A stretch of 64,000 nt of DNA from Leucophora obtusa (lineage: Eukaryota; Arthropoda; Insecta; Diptera; Anthomyiidae): assembly GCA_949987735.1 (NCBI GenBank), contig OX465299.1, positions 39,116,624-39,180,623 on the forward strand. The letters are read 5' to 3'. How positions within the stretch are numbered: the stretch's first letter is position 1; every line of letters begins with the position of its first letter. Below the pieces are notes generated by a model. It did no database searches and was not told the origin of the DNA. It saw only the letters and a list, made by a program, of their open reading frames with translations. Position numbers and translations under genes: made by a program. Of the stretch, positions 31,386-43,470 are shown piece after piece.

Positions 31386-32055
31386 CCCAGTGTAGAAAAT
31401 CATTACCGGATATGTGGTTATGTAACTACATACTTGGTAATGGTAACTACTTACTTTTGTTATTACATTTCTTACTACCTTTGTATGGCGATGTCGCGAA
31501 AAATAATGAGTTGTCGTTACACACCAGCATACGAAAAATCAAAAAATATATCGTTACCTATGTGCTTACCAGTACTGACAAAAATAATGAGTCTAAAAAT
31601 AGATTTTCAAAAAAATTAATTATATAAAAAAAAATATTTTTAGTGTATTTTTTTTTTTTTAAATAAAATTTGCTGGTGCAGGAATCGAACCTGGGTCTAC
31701 AGATTGCCAGTCAACAGCTCTACCATCTGAGCTATATCGACATGTAATATTTAATAGATAAAAACATAATTGACCTGGTGCACACAAGTAAGCTTACTCG
31801 CCAACATACAAAAAAAGCAAAAAATATGTGGTTACATATATCCTTACCAGTGTTTAAAAAATATTGAGTCTAAAAATAGATTTCAAAAAATTTTCAAAAA
31901 AATCTACAAATTTATTTTCTATTTGAAATAATAATAAAAATAAGTCATTATCAGTAACTCATTATTATATGTTATAAAAGAATGCAGAAGGTAAGTGGGT
32001 GTCATTACTGGTACTCCAAAAAATAATGATATGTAATTACCGTTTCTACACTGGG
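31386..32055 (+). mobile_element. CCCAG family 1 element, nested copy
   Basis: Complete 670-bp element: left CCCAGTGTAGAAAATCATTA, right GTTTCTACACTGGG. AT flanks both sides (31384-31385 and 32056-32057). The interior has GTAACTAC/GTTACATA and TTACCAGT words. Two copies of a block (TTACCAGTACTGAC ... GAGTCTAAAAATAGATTT, at about 31566-31610 and 31848-31893) surround a tRNA-like module at 31671-31742. Confidence 0.88.
31671..31742 (-). other. tRNA-like module with intact A and B boxes
   Basis: On the minus strand: GTCGATATAGCTCAGATGG (A box TAGCTCAGATGG), GGTAGAGC, TGACTGGCAATCTG, then CCCAGGTTCGATTCCTGC with a perfect B box. The D-stem GCTC/GAGC pairs. The anticodon stem is weak and the loop would be CTGGCAA. 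Pol III promoter function is plausible; tRNA function is doubtful because the stems do not close well. Confidence 0.75.
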
Positions 32056-32246
32056 ATGTAATGTTTGATAGATAAAAATATAATTGACTTGCTGCGCACA
32101 AGTCAGCTAACTCGCCAACTTACAAAAAATCAAAAAATATGTGGTTACATATATCATTACCAGTGTTGAAAAAATATTGAGTTTAAAAATAGATTTCAAC
32201 CAAAATTTACAAAAAAAATCTAGAACATTATTTTTTTTTAAAATAA

Positions 32247-33168
32247 CCCAGTCAGAAATCGCCAGTGGTACAAAAAATCAAGCACTGGCATACCACTGGG
32301 TAACCACGGTATTAAAAATAAATGACTGGCAGAACACTCATATGGGACGCTTTGCCAGCGTTTGCGAAAAGCGTTTTACCAGTATTTGTTTTACAAAAAT
32401 TTCGGTGGTTTATAAGAAAAACCACTGGCAAAGAATTGGCTTAGAGTGATATGCCAAGGCTTGCAACCAGTGGTTATCCCGTGCTACCTAGCCAATGCTA
32501 CCAGGCGTACAAAAATCAATTCACTGGAAAACCAATGATTTTATAAAAATGCTGACGCTTCGTTAAAAAATGTTTGTAGTCGAAAGGTTCCGAGTTCAAA
32601 TCCGGTTGCAAAGAAAAAATTTTTTTTTTGATTTTTTTAAATTTAAAATTTTTTTTGTTTTACAAAATCAATTTTTTTGTTTGTGGGAAAGCTCCTTCAA
32701 GACCAACTTTTTTTTTTGCCCTCCCAACACTGGCATACTAGTTACAAAAAATTGTTTGCCAGTACTAGCATTTTGGCACAGCCAGTAGTTGTCCAGCTAT
32801 TATCACTCATTTATGTGTTTAGCCATTAAATATTATATGTCTCGTTAGCTCAGTGGGTAGAGCAATCGTCTGCCAATCTGACGGCCTGGGTTCAAATCAC
32901 GGCAGGGTCAAAAAAATACATATGAACTTTTTTTTAATTTTATTTTGGAAAATATATTTCTAGACCACCTATTTATTGGTTTTACCATCGTTTTGCCAAT
33001 GTTTAAAAATTTTGTGCCTCCAGTGCTTTTCCGGCGCTTTTTGAACAGCCGGTCCTTTTGTCTAATGATGTTATCATTTTGGGAATGGGAAAGCACTTTT
33101 TTCCAGTACTTGTACCACATGTTAAAGTGCTTTGCCACCGCTTTCCCGTTTGTAGTTTTCTGACTGGG
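32247..33168 (+). mobile_element. CCCAG family 2 element, nested
   Basis: The termini CCCAGTCAGAAA and TTTTCTGACTGGG are inverted; AA flanks both sides (32245-32246 and 33169-33170). The 922-bp interior is full of CCAGTG/CACTGG words in both orientations in the left half, and holds a tRNA-like module at 32838-32912. Sequence outside the termini and tRNA-like region is unrelated to family 1. The ORFs at 32570-33267 are not recognised. Confidence 0.82.
32838..32912 (+). other. tRNA-like module of family 2
   Basis: GTCTCGTTAGCTCAGTGGGT (A box), GAGC D-stem, CGTCTGCCAATCTGACG (a stem-loop), then CTGGGTTCAAATCACGG with a B box GGTTCAAATC and four of five possible T-stem pairs. Best-folding of the modules by eye. 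The anticodon loop is oversized, so it is probably not a functional tRNA. Confidence 0.7.
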
Positions 33169-33522
33169 AATGATAAAAATAAGTCAGTTATTGCAATACA
33201 TTATTTTTTATTTTGTAATAATGAAAAAAGTAAGTATTTATTAGTAACTCATTATTATGTATTTTAAAATAATACAGAAAGTTAGTAAGTATCATTACTG
33301 GTAGTCCAAAAAATAATGATATGTCATTACCGTTTCTACACTGGGTATTTGAATACATGTGAAAAGATATTATTTTTTATATCAACATTATAAAATACCT
33401 TAAAAATCAAATGCAGTCGAAATACAGAATTTTACAACGAATTCGAATTCTTTATTCGAATTTAGAAATTAGTTGGAACCGATAGGTTTTATTAAATTTA
33501 AAAAAACCGGTTAATATTAATT

Positions 33523-34012
33523 ATACCCTACACCACTATGTGGTCAGCGTATTATAAGTTTGTGCTGATGTTTGTAACACCAAAAAATATTGGTCCCAGA
33601 CCCACCTTATAGTATACCGATCGACTCAGAACTTTTTTTTATTTCGATTTAACGATGTCCGTCTGTCCGTCCGTCCGTCCGTCCGTCCGTCTGTCTGTCC
33701 ATGCATTCTTGTGCGCACTCACACCGACTTATGTCGGCCCAAGAACGACGCCTATTGATTTTGGTGAACATCGGTCCATGTTTAGACCTAGTGCCCATAT
33801 AAGGGTCCCCCCAAAATTGGCTTGGTTACAAACTGCAGGTCGCAAATATTAAGAAATTTTAATGAAATTTGGTTCGCTGATTCACATTATAGAAAATTTT
33901 GACACAAGTCCCATTTTAACCCATTCGAATTTCGGATCCAAACATTAGTTGGCTTTTAACCAGACTATTGGTATTGTATAGTCGGCATGCCCGACTTTAA
34001 CCTTTTTACTCG
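33523..34012 (+). mobile_element. Helentron-associated element, short form
   Basis: 5' TATACCCTACACCACTATGT, (GTCY)n at about 33656-33700 (a long version), one core unit, then 3' subterminal sequence (TTGGTATTGTATAG, with TGGTGTAGGG decayed) and hairpin AGTCGGCATGCCCGACTT plus TTTTTACTCG. About 490 bp with no array; internal deletions relative to other copies. Confidence 0.85.
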
Positions 34013-34023
34013 TTTTTTAATAC

Positions 34024-34152
34024 AGTTTTATAGTCCGAACTAAGAACGTTTTATTTCTGCAACATTTCTTAAGTAAGAAATTTTGTATGAAAATTTCTGC
34101 CCTAATAAAACTTTTTAAAACAAAGCGTTCTAAGTTCTGATTATAAAATTGG
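34024..34152. repeat. Small inverted repeat
   Basis: TTTTATAGTCCGAACTAAGA near 34025 is an imperfect inverse of TCTAAGTTCTGATTATAAAA near 34129. It may be a tiny MITE. It begins right after the Helentron-like element. Confidence 0.45.
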
Positions 34153-36106
34153 CTTTATATTTTTGTTAATTGGGGAAAAATGTCAATCATATGAAATTTA
34201 AGTTAATTAATATAAACTAATTTCATAATGTGAATTTACAAAATATATCCTTATATATTTATAAATGTCCTTCAAAAAGTTTAACTTATACTGCCCTAGC
34301 CAATTAAGTCTCTTATGGTTTTTATTTGCAATTTTTTATTATTTGCGTAAAAATTTACTTACTTTGAAAATTCACTTAAAACTTTGAAATAAGGTATTTG
34401 GTTTAAGGCAAATGAAGTTATTTAAAATTAATTCCACTACAATTGTATGTAAAATAATTACAATACCAGTTCATTTCAATTTAAATTCCTGTGTACGATT
34501 TTTTAGCCTCAATTTTATGGCAATAATTCTCTTAGTTTAAGCATTTTTTATATAACAAAATTTTAAAATAAACCCTGATATGAATGTGACATTTCATATT
34601 TTTGAAAATATCTTAAATATTTACTAGAACATGTCAAAAGTTACAACACGTGCACAACACATTTCAAACTAAAATATTGACAATATTGTAATTTACAGTA
34701 GAAAAACCAACAAAAAGTAAATATTATCAGCACGTAAAGAATGGAAAATGGCTGAAAGACAATTTTTGTAAATATAAATAAAATGACAATAACACTTTAA
34801 AGAAAAATCTTTAAGATTTATTGTGATATTTTAAAATAAACTAAAATAATAATTCAATGGAAAGCATACAGAAAAAAAGTAGGACCCAACAAGTGAATTT
34901 GTAAAAACCAATATATTTTTTCTATTAACAGAAATTGGAGTTCCAACAATTTTTTGTTTGAAATGTTTGCAAATTGATATTTTTTATATATAAAATTGTT
35001 TAAAAATAAAAATTCAAAGTTACAAAAATAACACTTTTTTGGTTTGGAATTACAGTTAAAAAGTTTTTTGTTTTCATTTACAAAACTGGTATAAGAAAAA
35101 TGCTTAATAATATAATTAGAAGTTTGTAAACTCTTTCTGTCTTTGGTATATTTTTAAAAATTTCTATTGAAGTTTTTTCAATGAAAATAAACTATAATTT
35201 AATATGCTTACCTTTTGATAGTGTATAAAATTGGACAGGGTTGCCATAGCAACACATTGCAAATATCCTAAATGTTTATGTATTTACTTAGAAGAATATC
35301 CGCACATACTTTAATGTTTTAAATTTTTAAATATGCACTTTAATCACAACTATGAAATTCAACAGAATTCAATAAAATTTAATAAATATATATTATATGG
35401 CAACTCCACTGCTTTTAGTAGTAAAGTAATATTTTGTCTATATATTTTTTCTGTTTTTATAACATATTGTTTGTTATCAGTTTTATACAATTTTTTTTTT
35501 ACTACACTTTTGCTATAAATTTCAATTATTTTCTTCAGTCTTTTTTATAAAAGAGATTTTATCTTAAGGATCTTATTCAAGTATTAATACTTTGGATATA
35601 ACAAAAAAAAAAAGGAAAGGAAAAGGAAAAGCAACCTCCAAAAGAAAACAACTCTCTATTATTATGTTGATATTACAGAAAACGTCGAACAACTGTAATA
35701 CGCTTAAGTAAACTAAATGCTTAACAGAAAATGAAAATATGCAACAATCGTTTTAAATTTACTTTTCTGTAAATATTTAATTATTTATATACCAATATAA
35801 TCTTCTAATCAGGGCCTTTAAAAGTGGCATTAGATAAAATTGTTCAAAACTTATGTCGGAAGGAATTTTTAAAACAGAAAAAGCGGTGTGAGAAAGGCAG
35901 CTATTTAAAAATAAGGTACCGTATGAAAAAGCCAAGGTAATTTTCGCGAATATGACCGATTTTTGGATATTTCCCATGAGGTTAGAGAATTAAAGTGGCG
36001 ATAATTGAGTCCAGCACACTCGAGTTATTTAAACAGGAGTAGACCTTTACGTCTTCCTCTGCCGGGAGAAATTGTCACTTTTTCGACACCGTTATTTATG
36101 AATTTT
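34153..36106. other. Unassigned AT-rich DNA
   Basis: No gene, palindrome or repeat recognised in about 2 kb; ORFs at 35333-35518 and 35777-35977 carry no motif. Confidence 0.5.
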
Positions 36107-36634
36107 CCAGCAAAAAAAGAGATGGCGAAGCAGTAGAAAAAGCACTACAATTGATGAGCTAGATGAACTTATTTTTTAACATAAAGACTAATGATTTTAA
36201 CATTGAGTTGTCATAGGAGAGGAGTACTCCTACTTCAACATTTTTTCAGTACTTTTTGAACGAGTGCAAAGGAAGTTCTTTTCCACCAATTAAAAGTTAG
36301 AAAAAATTCTTCGCAAAAATAATATTTTTTTTTTATTTTACAAAAGTTTTTTATTGCCGACACCGGGTATCGAAATGTGACCTTTTAGCATCACTTTTAG
36401 AGCAATTACTCTTCAGAAGCAATACTTAACTGATTTTTTTGGATGTTGTTCAGAAGTAATTCTTAAAAAGCTGAAAAACTACACTAACGGATATTTTGGA
36501 AGCAATGAAAGAAGTGATTTTTTGAAGTTATTCAGAATAACTTATAAAAAAGCAGTAAAACTACACTAACGGATACTTGTGAAGCAGTGAAAGAAGTAGT
36601 TTGTAAAGCATTACTTCCAATTTTTTTTTTGCTG
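36107..36634 (+). mobile_element. CCCAG family 3, copy B
   Basis: It starts CCAGCAAAAAAAGAGATGGC and ends CCAATTTTTTTTTTGCTG, following the interior order of copy A (CACTACAATTGATGA, TTCAACATTTTTTCAGTACT, GGATATTTTGGAAGC). The outermost bases are mutated. Only a degraded T-arm (GACACCGGGTATCGAAA near 36359) remains of the tRNA-like module. Confidence 0.75.
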
Positions 36635-37185
36635 TTTAGTGCCGCTCTCTTTCTGACCCTAAACAGATAGAGAATATGCAAAATACTTACGGGTAATTTT
36701 AAAACCAATAAGTTACAGTGGGCATAATTCAATAAAATTATAGAATTTACTATGGGATAGAATTAGGTAAAAGATAAATAATTTTGAGACAAAAAAAATT
36801 AATAAATTAATACAAAACAAATATTAAATATACACGACCTATGAAAATATATAACTAAAAGGAGTTATTGGGATTACATTATCAACATGAAACTTTACTT
36901 GAGAGAGAGATTGAAAGATTTGTATAATTGTTTGACTATAAAATACCAAGAAAAAAAAAGAAATTGATATGAAATAAATACTGGGTATTTCACTTATGTG
37001 TTGTTGACTGTACAATCCTTTTTCAATAGTTGTTAAATTTTGAAGTATGTTTGTTGAATTTTTTTTTTTTTATTATTTTGTTAAGGGTTATATAAAGAGT
37101 TTTATAAAAATAAAAAACAGTAGCTGTGTTAAGCAATTTGTAAGTTGTTAAAGTATCATCCATTCTAACATATAAACAATCTAAT

Positions 37186-37216
<31 letters not shown>

Positions 37217-37452
37217 TACCTAACCAAAATAATAATCTCACAAAAACGTGCTCTATAACATATCAGTGTTGCCAGGTAATTTTTTCGATTCCCTAATTAG
37301 AAATTTAGAAATTTATTAATTCATTTCCCCAAAACTATTTAAAAATTTCCCTAGATTTACACTAATTAAAAAAAAAAATATTGTAAAAAATTAATCAAAA
37401 CTACTAAAAATTAGTTACAAATGAACTTGCAGCAAGAACTGCTGAATTATTT
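36635..37452. other. Unassigned DNA with a (CA)n microsatellite
   Basis: A (CA)n run of about 14 units lies at 37186-37213. The cysteine-valine ORF at 37023-37241 (-) is partly this microsatellite. Otherwise nothing recognised. Confidence 0.6.
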
Positions 37453-38205
37453 ATACCCTACACCACTATGTGGTCAGGGTATTATAAGTTTGTACTGATG
37501 TTTGTAATACCAAAAAGTATTGGTCCTAGACCCACCTTATAGTATACCGATCGGCTCAGAATTTTTTTTATTTCGATTTAACGATGTCCGTCTGTCCGTC
37601 CGTCCGTCTGTCTGTCTGTCCATGCATTCTTGTGCGCACTCTACAGGTCGCAAATATTAAGATATTTTGATGAAATTTGGTACACAGACCTATATTGGCC
37701 CAAGGACGAAGCCTATTGATTTTGGTGAACATCGGTCTATGTTTAGACCTAGTGCCCATATAAGGGTCCCCCCAAAATTTGCTTGGTTACAAACTGCAGG
37801 TCGCAAATATTAAGATATTTTAATGAAATTTGGTGGCGCTGACTCACATTATAGAAAATTTTGAAACAAACCCCATTTTAACCCATTTCGGATCCAAACA
37901 TTAGTTGGCTTGGTACACCGACTTATGTCGGCCCAAGGACGACGCCTATTGATTTTGGTTGAAATCGGTCCATGTTTAGACCTAGTGCCCATATAAGGGT
38001 CCCCCCAAAATTGGCTTGGTTACAAACTGCAGGTCGCAAATATTAAGATATTTTAATGAAATTTGGTGGCGCTGACTCACATTATAGAAAATTTTGAAAC
38101 AAGCCCCATTTTAACCCATTTCGGATCCAAACATTAGTTGGCTTTTACCCAGACTGGTGTAGGGTATTGTATAGTCGGTATGCCCGACTTTAACCTTTTT
38201 ACTCG
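37453..38205 (+). mobile_element. Helentron-associated element with duplicated distal segment
   Basis: 5' TATACCCTACACCACTATGT; (GTCY)n at about 37588-37620; core AGGTCG words at 37644, 37798 and 38031. The segment GGCGCTGACTCACATTATAG ... GGATCCAAACATTAGTTGGC occurs twice (about 37843-37911 and 38067-38142). The 3' end has AGTCGGTATGCCCGACTT and TTTTTACTCG. The ORF at 37568-37759 (-) is a repeat frame. Confidence 0.88.
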
Positions 38206-39181
38206 TTTTGTTATATATTCGTAAGAAAGGAACAATAGAAATAAAATTGCTAAATGTACAGAATTTTAGTTATATTTGAGTTTAAATTTTGTTAACCCAC
38301 CAAAATCATCAGCACAAAATATTATTAAATGATTAAATTGCTAAAAAATTCAAAAATGTTCACAGATTTTTTCTCGATTTATATTAATGTAAATTTGCAA
38401 GTGGGCATTTTTTGCCGAAAAGTGAAAACATTAACCTTATATGGATCAAGTTACACAAAATAATAATTTTTATAAAGTGGAAAAAAAATTTGTTTGATGC
38501 ATTTGGAGTGATATTTTTTCGAAAATTACGAAAAGTGTTATTCTATAAATTTCCTAGTGTGTCGTTTTTAACCAAAAGTGTTAAACTAACCCTTTATGGA
38601 TCGTGCTACACAAAATAATTATTTTTATCTAGTTGAGATATTTTTTGTCAATTTTAACTTAGTCATAATTAATATTAAGTTTCGTAGGTCTTTTCTGACC
38701 TGGGGCCACTATAAATTAACGATTTTTTAAACAAATGTAAAGATAATTATAATCTTACCAAATTTCATTGATAGTTTTCCGAAAGCTATGTAAAGTTTGA
38801 TGAAAACATTCAAATTTTGTTAAATTTTTGACAAAATAAGCAATTTTTGTAAAATGTTCTGGAAAGCAGTCGCTCCAAACACAAACTCGAATTATCAGTT
38901 TTCCAATTTATTTTTTTTTTTCTTTAATATCTACTATTATGTGGTACAAATGGCAATCGACATTTCCAAATTAGGCATTTTTAAAAATCTTTAAAATTAA
39001 TTTAAAAAAAACACACGTTTTTCCATTTTTATCAAATTCGTGGGTCTTTTTGGATTCCAGGTTAATGATATCCGATGAAGTTAAAATTTCATATCTGAAT
39101 CATTTTGACTATATTAAATAAATAAATGAAATAAAAAATAATTTTTTTCTAAATTTCGAATTTTGGAAATTTTTATTAATA
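38206..39181. other. Unassigned AT-rich DNA
   Basis: A phrase recurs (ATGGATCAAGTTACACAAAA near 38440 and ATGGATCGTGCTACACAAAA near 38596), implying an old internal duplication of about 155 bp. No gene recognised; the ORF at 38412-38618 lies across it. Confidence 0.45.
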
Positions 39182-39661
39182 CACTAAAAATAGTATTACA
39201 GTAACTGACTGTAGTTTATTTAAAAAGTTATCCGTACATTTATTTTTAAATGATTATTAAGTTAAAATACAAAGAAATATATTTTTTAACTGTTTTTGTC
39301 GTTTATTTAAAAAATAAATTACATATAAATACGGATTTTCTGTTATAGTTAATATTTTCATTTAAAATGTTTTGTTAAAAAAAGAATTCATTTTCGATTT
39401 CTAGGTCAGTTAAAAAAATTAAATAAACTAAATATCACTTATTCTTACGGATTTTGTAGTTAATTTTTTTAAATTTAATAAAACGAAATAAATGAAGAAT
39501 CATTATTTTTTAAGGATTTTGTAGTTTATTTATTAACATTTAAAAATAAATGAAAAGTTCTTTTGATTTAAATGAAAAGTCAGTAGACCGGTTTTCAAGT
39601 AATTTTTCATTTATTTTAAATTACATTTTCAGTTAATTTAAACTACAAACTATTTTGAGTG
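39182..39661 (+). mobile_element. CACT-terminated element, family B copy 1
   Basis: The ends are CACTAAAAATAGTATTACAG and AACTATTTTGAGTG, inverted (CACTMAAAATAGT). TA flanks both sides (39180-39181 and 39662-39663). 480 bp, non-coding, rich in TAGTTTATTT/AAATAAAC words. Another full copy lies at 49284-49764. Confidence 0.85.
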
Positions 39662-39701
39662 TAGTAAAAGTAGTAAGATTTTCGAGTGAACAAACACACT
39701 G

Positions 39702-40038
39702 ATAAATACGGATTTTCTGTTACAGTTATTATTTTCATTTAAAATGTTTTGTTAAAAAAATAATTCCCTTTCGATTTCTAGGTCAGTTAAAAAAACGAAA
39801 TAAACTAAATATCATTTATTCTTACGGATTTTGTAGTTAATTTTTGGAAATTTAAAAAAACGAAATAAATGAAAAATCATTATTTTTTAAGGATTTTGTA
39901 GTTTATTTATTAACATTTAAAAATAAATGAAAAGTTCTTTTGATTTAAATGAAAAGTCAGTAGACCGGTTTTCAAGTAATTTTTCATTTATTTTAAATTA
40001 CATTTTCAGATAATTCAAACTACAAACTATTTTGAGTG
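39702..40038 (+). mobile_element. CACT family B, partial tandem copy
   Basis: It repeats 39325-39661 almost exactly (337 bp), starting ATAAATACGGATTTTCTGTT and ending at a second TTTTGAGTG. The first part of the element is absent. The high similarity suggests a recent segmental tandem duplication or incomplete transposition. Confidence 0.85.
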
Positions 40039-40040
40039 TA

Positions 40041-42271
40041 ATACACTTTTTTCCAAAATGAGCCATTTTCGTACAACTTTCGGCACGGGTTAACGTTTTC
40101 CAAAAAAAAAAATGATTTCTTCCATTTGGGACCATTTCCAATAAAACTGGGGCGTGTAATGAACGAAAATCGACAAATCGTTATTTTAAGAGACATCCTA
40201 ATATACATATAAGAGTAAACTACAATTAAAGTATGAATGAATATATAAAAAGATAATTTTTTTGGAATAAGGGGAAAAACCCCTTAATTAAACATATTTT
40301 TCTTTCCTACAAAAAATCTCCTAACAAAATTCTTCACCCTAAAAAATCTCCTAACTGAAAAAAGCTTCCTAAATCTAGGATAAAACACCGTAAACTGGCA
40401 ACACTGCTCTATATTATTGTACGTACTCGTATTAACCAAATATGAAAATACAATAAAGTTTTTAATATTTTATCTTTTTTTCTTATAAAATTTTACAACA
40501 GTTTTATTTTTGTAAGAACAAATACAGATATTTATAGTCTAACAAAAGCCATATGGATATATTTTATGTTATAAATACGAAAACTAATAAACACCCTGTG
40601 GGAAAAGGACCTAACTGGACTGGTTGACAAATAAGCTCGGTAAAGGGACAATTCATCTGAGTTGTTCGGGATTAAATTTATATTAAAATTAAATAGAAGT
40701 AATTAAATTTTTTTTTAAATCATATTAACAACACAGAAAATTACCTCAACGATGTGAATGAATTTTTGCATAATATCGAAGAAACTTTGTTGATAATAAG
40801 CCTATAAAAATTTATTTAATAAATAATTTGTTTCATAATTTCACTCATTTCCAAATAATAAACAAACGAGTTTAATTGAATTGTTCAACCAAAACAATTC
40901 GATTACATATTTTATTTACTTAAATAAAATTATTCTTAATAGATTTAATATCCCGGAATTCCCTTTTCAAAACTAGTTCATAAATCATCAAAATAAAATA
41001 TTTTTGTTTGACTATGAAGTACAGATTTGTTCCACTCTAGAGTAAACATTGATCTGTTAACAATTTTACATGACAAAAACTCATTAAAACACACATAACT
41101 AATTTGTTCACATCTCTAATTGTGAACAAATTAGAGAAAGAATATTAAAAAAAAAAATAAAACAAAACCAACACATAATATTTGTATTTGATATTTTATA
41201 ATAAAATGAAAACTTTTTTAAAAATTAAGGCATTGTGGATGATGCCTAGAAGTGTCAAATATTTTTTGAGACAACTCTATTCTACAATACATTTTTGAAC
41301 AGTTAACATTTCAATCTGTACTGGAGAGTAGAGTGACTCTACAATTGGGAACGCGTATTTGAAGAAAAATATTTTTTTTAACACTTATTTATTTAAGTTT
41401 TTGTGTTGGTAAGTGTGACTAGTCCACTTCATAGAAAATAACCGAGGAACATTCCCCGTCACGTGTCCTGTAATCGTTCCTTTTCACACAAGGTACTTAT
41501 AAATGCAATATAAATACGTATTATCTTCTACAGAATAAATAAAGTTTCCAAAAATATGCTAATACATGCCGTAATATTTATTGAGTATTAAATGAAAAAA
41601 TAACTACAAAAGCAATAATATTTAAGGATGTAGAAAATATCCAGCTTTAGCAGGAAAAACTAAATTTTACAAGAAAAGGTTTTTGAAATTATGTTTTTAT
41701 ATTTCTTAAGTTTTTTCGGTTGCGATCAAATATCTACTCGTATATTTCTTTAAGTTGTGAAAACAAATATTAATAGCCCAAATAAATAACAACCACGTTT
41801 TACCCCACAAACATGAGATTGGGCCGCTAAAAAAATACTTGTACAATTCAAATAATACGTCAGTAGAAAAATATGTCAAAACGGTTTCAAATCGATTTAA
41901 CTAATTTTTAACAAATCTTTAGTCGAAACACTGATTTAAGCAAAGATTCTAGTTATCTTCATTTAACACAATACTAAAAATCCTCAGTACTTTAACTAAT
42001 TTTGAGTGTTAATTTTCAAAATTATTTAAAACTAATTTTTAAGAACCTATTCGTTAAAATTTACTAAATTTATTGTTAAAATAAAATAAGTATTTTCGTG
42101 TTACTGTTATTACCCGGTAGACGGCGCCAATAATGTATCTGAAGTTTTAAAGATGGCGGTATTTCTTTCCCTCCCAATTTTTAAAATGGCGCATATCTCG
42201 CAAAGCAGAATTGATGAAAATTTCGACTACCCTAACCGCGTAATACCCCAGCGAAAGGGGCTATCTCCATT
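40041..42271. other. Unassigned AT-rich DNA with one perfect hairpin
   Basis: The perfect stem CTAATTTGTTCACA / TGTGAACAAATTAG (arms 41099-41112 and 41121-41134, 8-nt loop) is the only clear structure. No gene recognised; the ORF at 40020-40208 and that at 42153-42419 have no motif. Confidence 0.55.
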
Positions 42272-42616
42272 CATAATAAGTACTTTTCTCAAAAACTGCT
42301 ATTTTTCTTCATCAAGATACTGTCCTGACAAATACTTCACAGAGTTTTTGCTTTCAAAAACCTCTACACTTTCAGGAATGAAAAGACGATCGTTTCGGGG
42401 ATTTAATATGAGATTTTGATGCTTCAAATTGCATTGCACTACTGCCACCACTTTCTAAAGAAAACTGATGAAGGGGACCTGGAAAATCCCCGAAACGATC
42501 GTGTTTTCATTCCTGAGAGTGTAGAGATTTTTGAAAGCAAAAACTCTGTGAAGTATTTGTCAGGAGAGTATCCTGATGAAGAAAAATAGCCGCTTTTGAA
42601 AAAAGTACTTATTATG
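42272..42616. mobile_element. Fold-back repeat with arms of about 130 bp
   Basis: The left arm 42272-42400 and right arm about 42487-42616 are inverted copies (CATAATAAGTACTTTT, TTTTTCTTCATCA, CAAATACTTCACAGAGTTTT, ACGATCGTTTCGGGGA), with about 90 bp between. A single arm copy is at 2755-2890. Confidence 0.85.
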
Positions 42617-42779
42617 TTATTTTATAATAAGGAAATTGGCCTCGAACTGAATTAATAAATTTCTAATTAATTATACTATTTTATTAAAATCTAAGAAAGT
42701 TGGAAACTTTTTCGCAGGGCTATGGGGTAACCAAAAACAAAAGTTATAAAGACATCGTTATCACTACACCTTTTGCAAT

Positions 42780-43470
42780 TGTAATTCAGAAAATATCAAT
42801 TTAAATTCAGAATTTCCATTTGAAATTCAGAAAATATCAATTGAAATTCAGAATTTCCATTTGAAATTCAGAAAAGATCAATTGAAATTCAGAATTTCCA
42901 TTTGAAATTCAGAAAATATTATTTGAAATTCAGAAAATATCAATTTAAATTCAGAAATTGTCATTTGAAATTCATAAAATATCAATTGAAATTCAGAAAA
43001 TATCATTTGAAATTCAGAAAATATCAATTGAAATTCCGAAACCGTCATTTGAAGTTCAGAAAATATCAATTGAAATTCAGAAATTCTATTTGAAATTCAG
43101 AAAATATCAATTGAAATTCAGAAATCGTCATTTGAAATTCAGAAAATATCAATTGAAATTCAGAAAACATCAATTGAAATTCAGAAATTTTGATGAAATT
43201 TGGTACACAGACCTATGTTGGCCCAAGGACGAAGTCTATTGATTTTGGTGAACATCGGTCCATCAATTGAAGTTCAGAAAACATCAATTGAAATTCAGAA
43301 AATATCAATTAAAATTCAGAAACCGTCATTTGAAGTTCAGAAAATATCAATTGAAATTCAGAAATTGTAATTTGAAATTCAGAAAATATCAATTAAAATT
43401 CAGAAATCGTCATTTGAAATTCAGAAAATATCAATTGAAATTCAGAAAACATCAATTGAAATTCAGAAAT
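42780..43470. repeat. 21-bp minisatellite interleaved with Helentron-like fragments
   Basis: Units of 20-21 bp alternate between AAATTCAGAAAATATCAATTG and AAATTCAGAAATCGTCATTTG types, about 30 in all. The array is interrupted at about 43186-43263 by a piece of the Helentron-like core (TTTTGATGAAATTTGGTACA ... ACATCGGTCCATC), then resumes and runs into a second such piece at about 43468. The ORFs at 42878-43524 simply translate the 21-bp unit. Confidence 0.92.
43186..43263 (+). repeat. Fragment of a Helentron-like core unit inside the minisatellite
   Basis: About 78 bp from TTTTGATGAAATTTGGTACA to GAACATCGGTCCAT, identical in extent on its left side to the junction at 43468. Its right side returns to the minisatellite (CAATTGAAGTTCAG). 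Confidence 0.9.

Larger units (their letters stand above)
31147..33345 (+). mobile_element. CCCAG family 1 host copy, split by two nested relatives
   Basis: Pieces at about 31147-31385, 32056-32246 and 33169-33345 join into one family 1 element ending CATTACCGTTTCTACACTGGG. The left terminus is missing or rearranged. Insertion of 31386-32055 duplicates AT and insertion of 32247-33168 duplicates AA. Removing each restores the sequence seen at 31739-31752 and at 54305-54318, respectively. Short ORFs over this span are repeat frames. Confidence 0.75.

Noticed and set aside
31671..31742. Functional tRNA gene
   Set aside because: A and B boxes are good but acceptor and anticodon stems do not close, and the sequence is part of a repeated TIR element.
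37023..37241. Cys/Val-rich peptide on the minus strand
   Set aside because: Produced by the (CA)n microsatellite.
42780..43470. CRISPR-like spacing of short repeats
   Set aside because: Units are contiguous with no unique spacers, and the context is eukaryotic.
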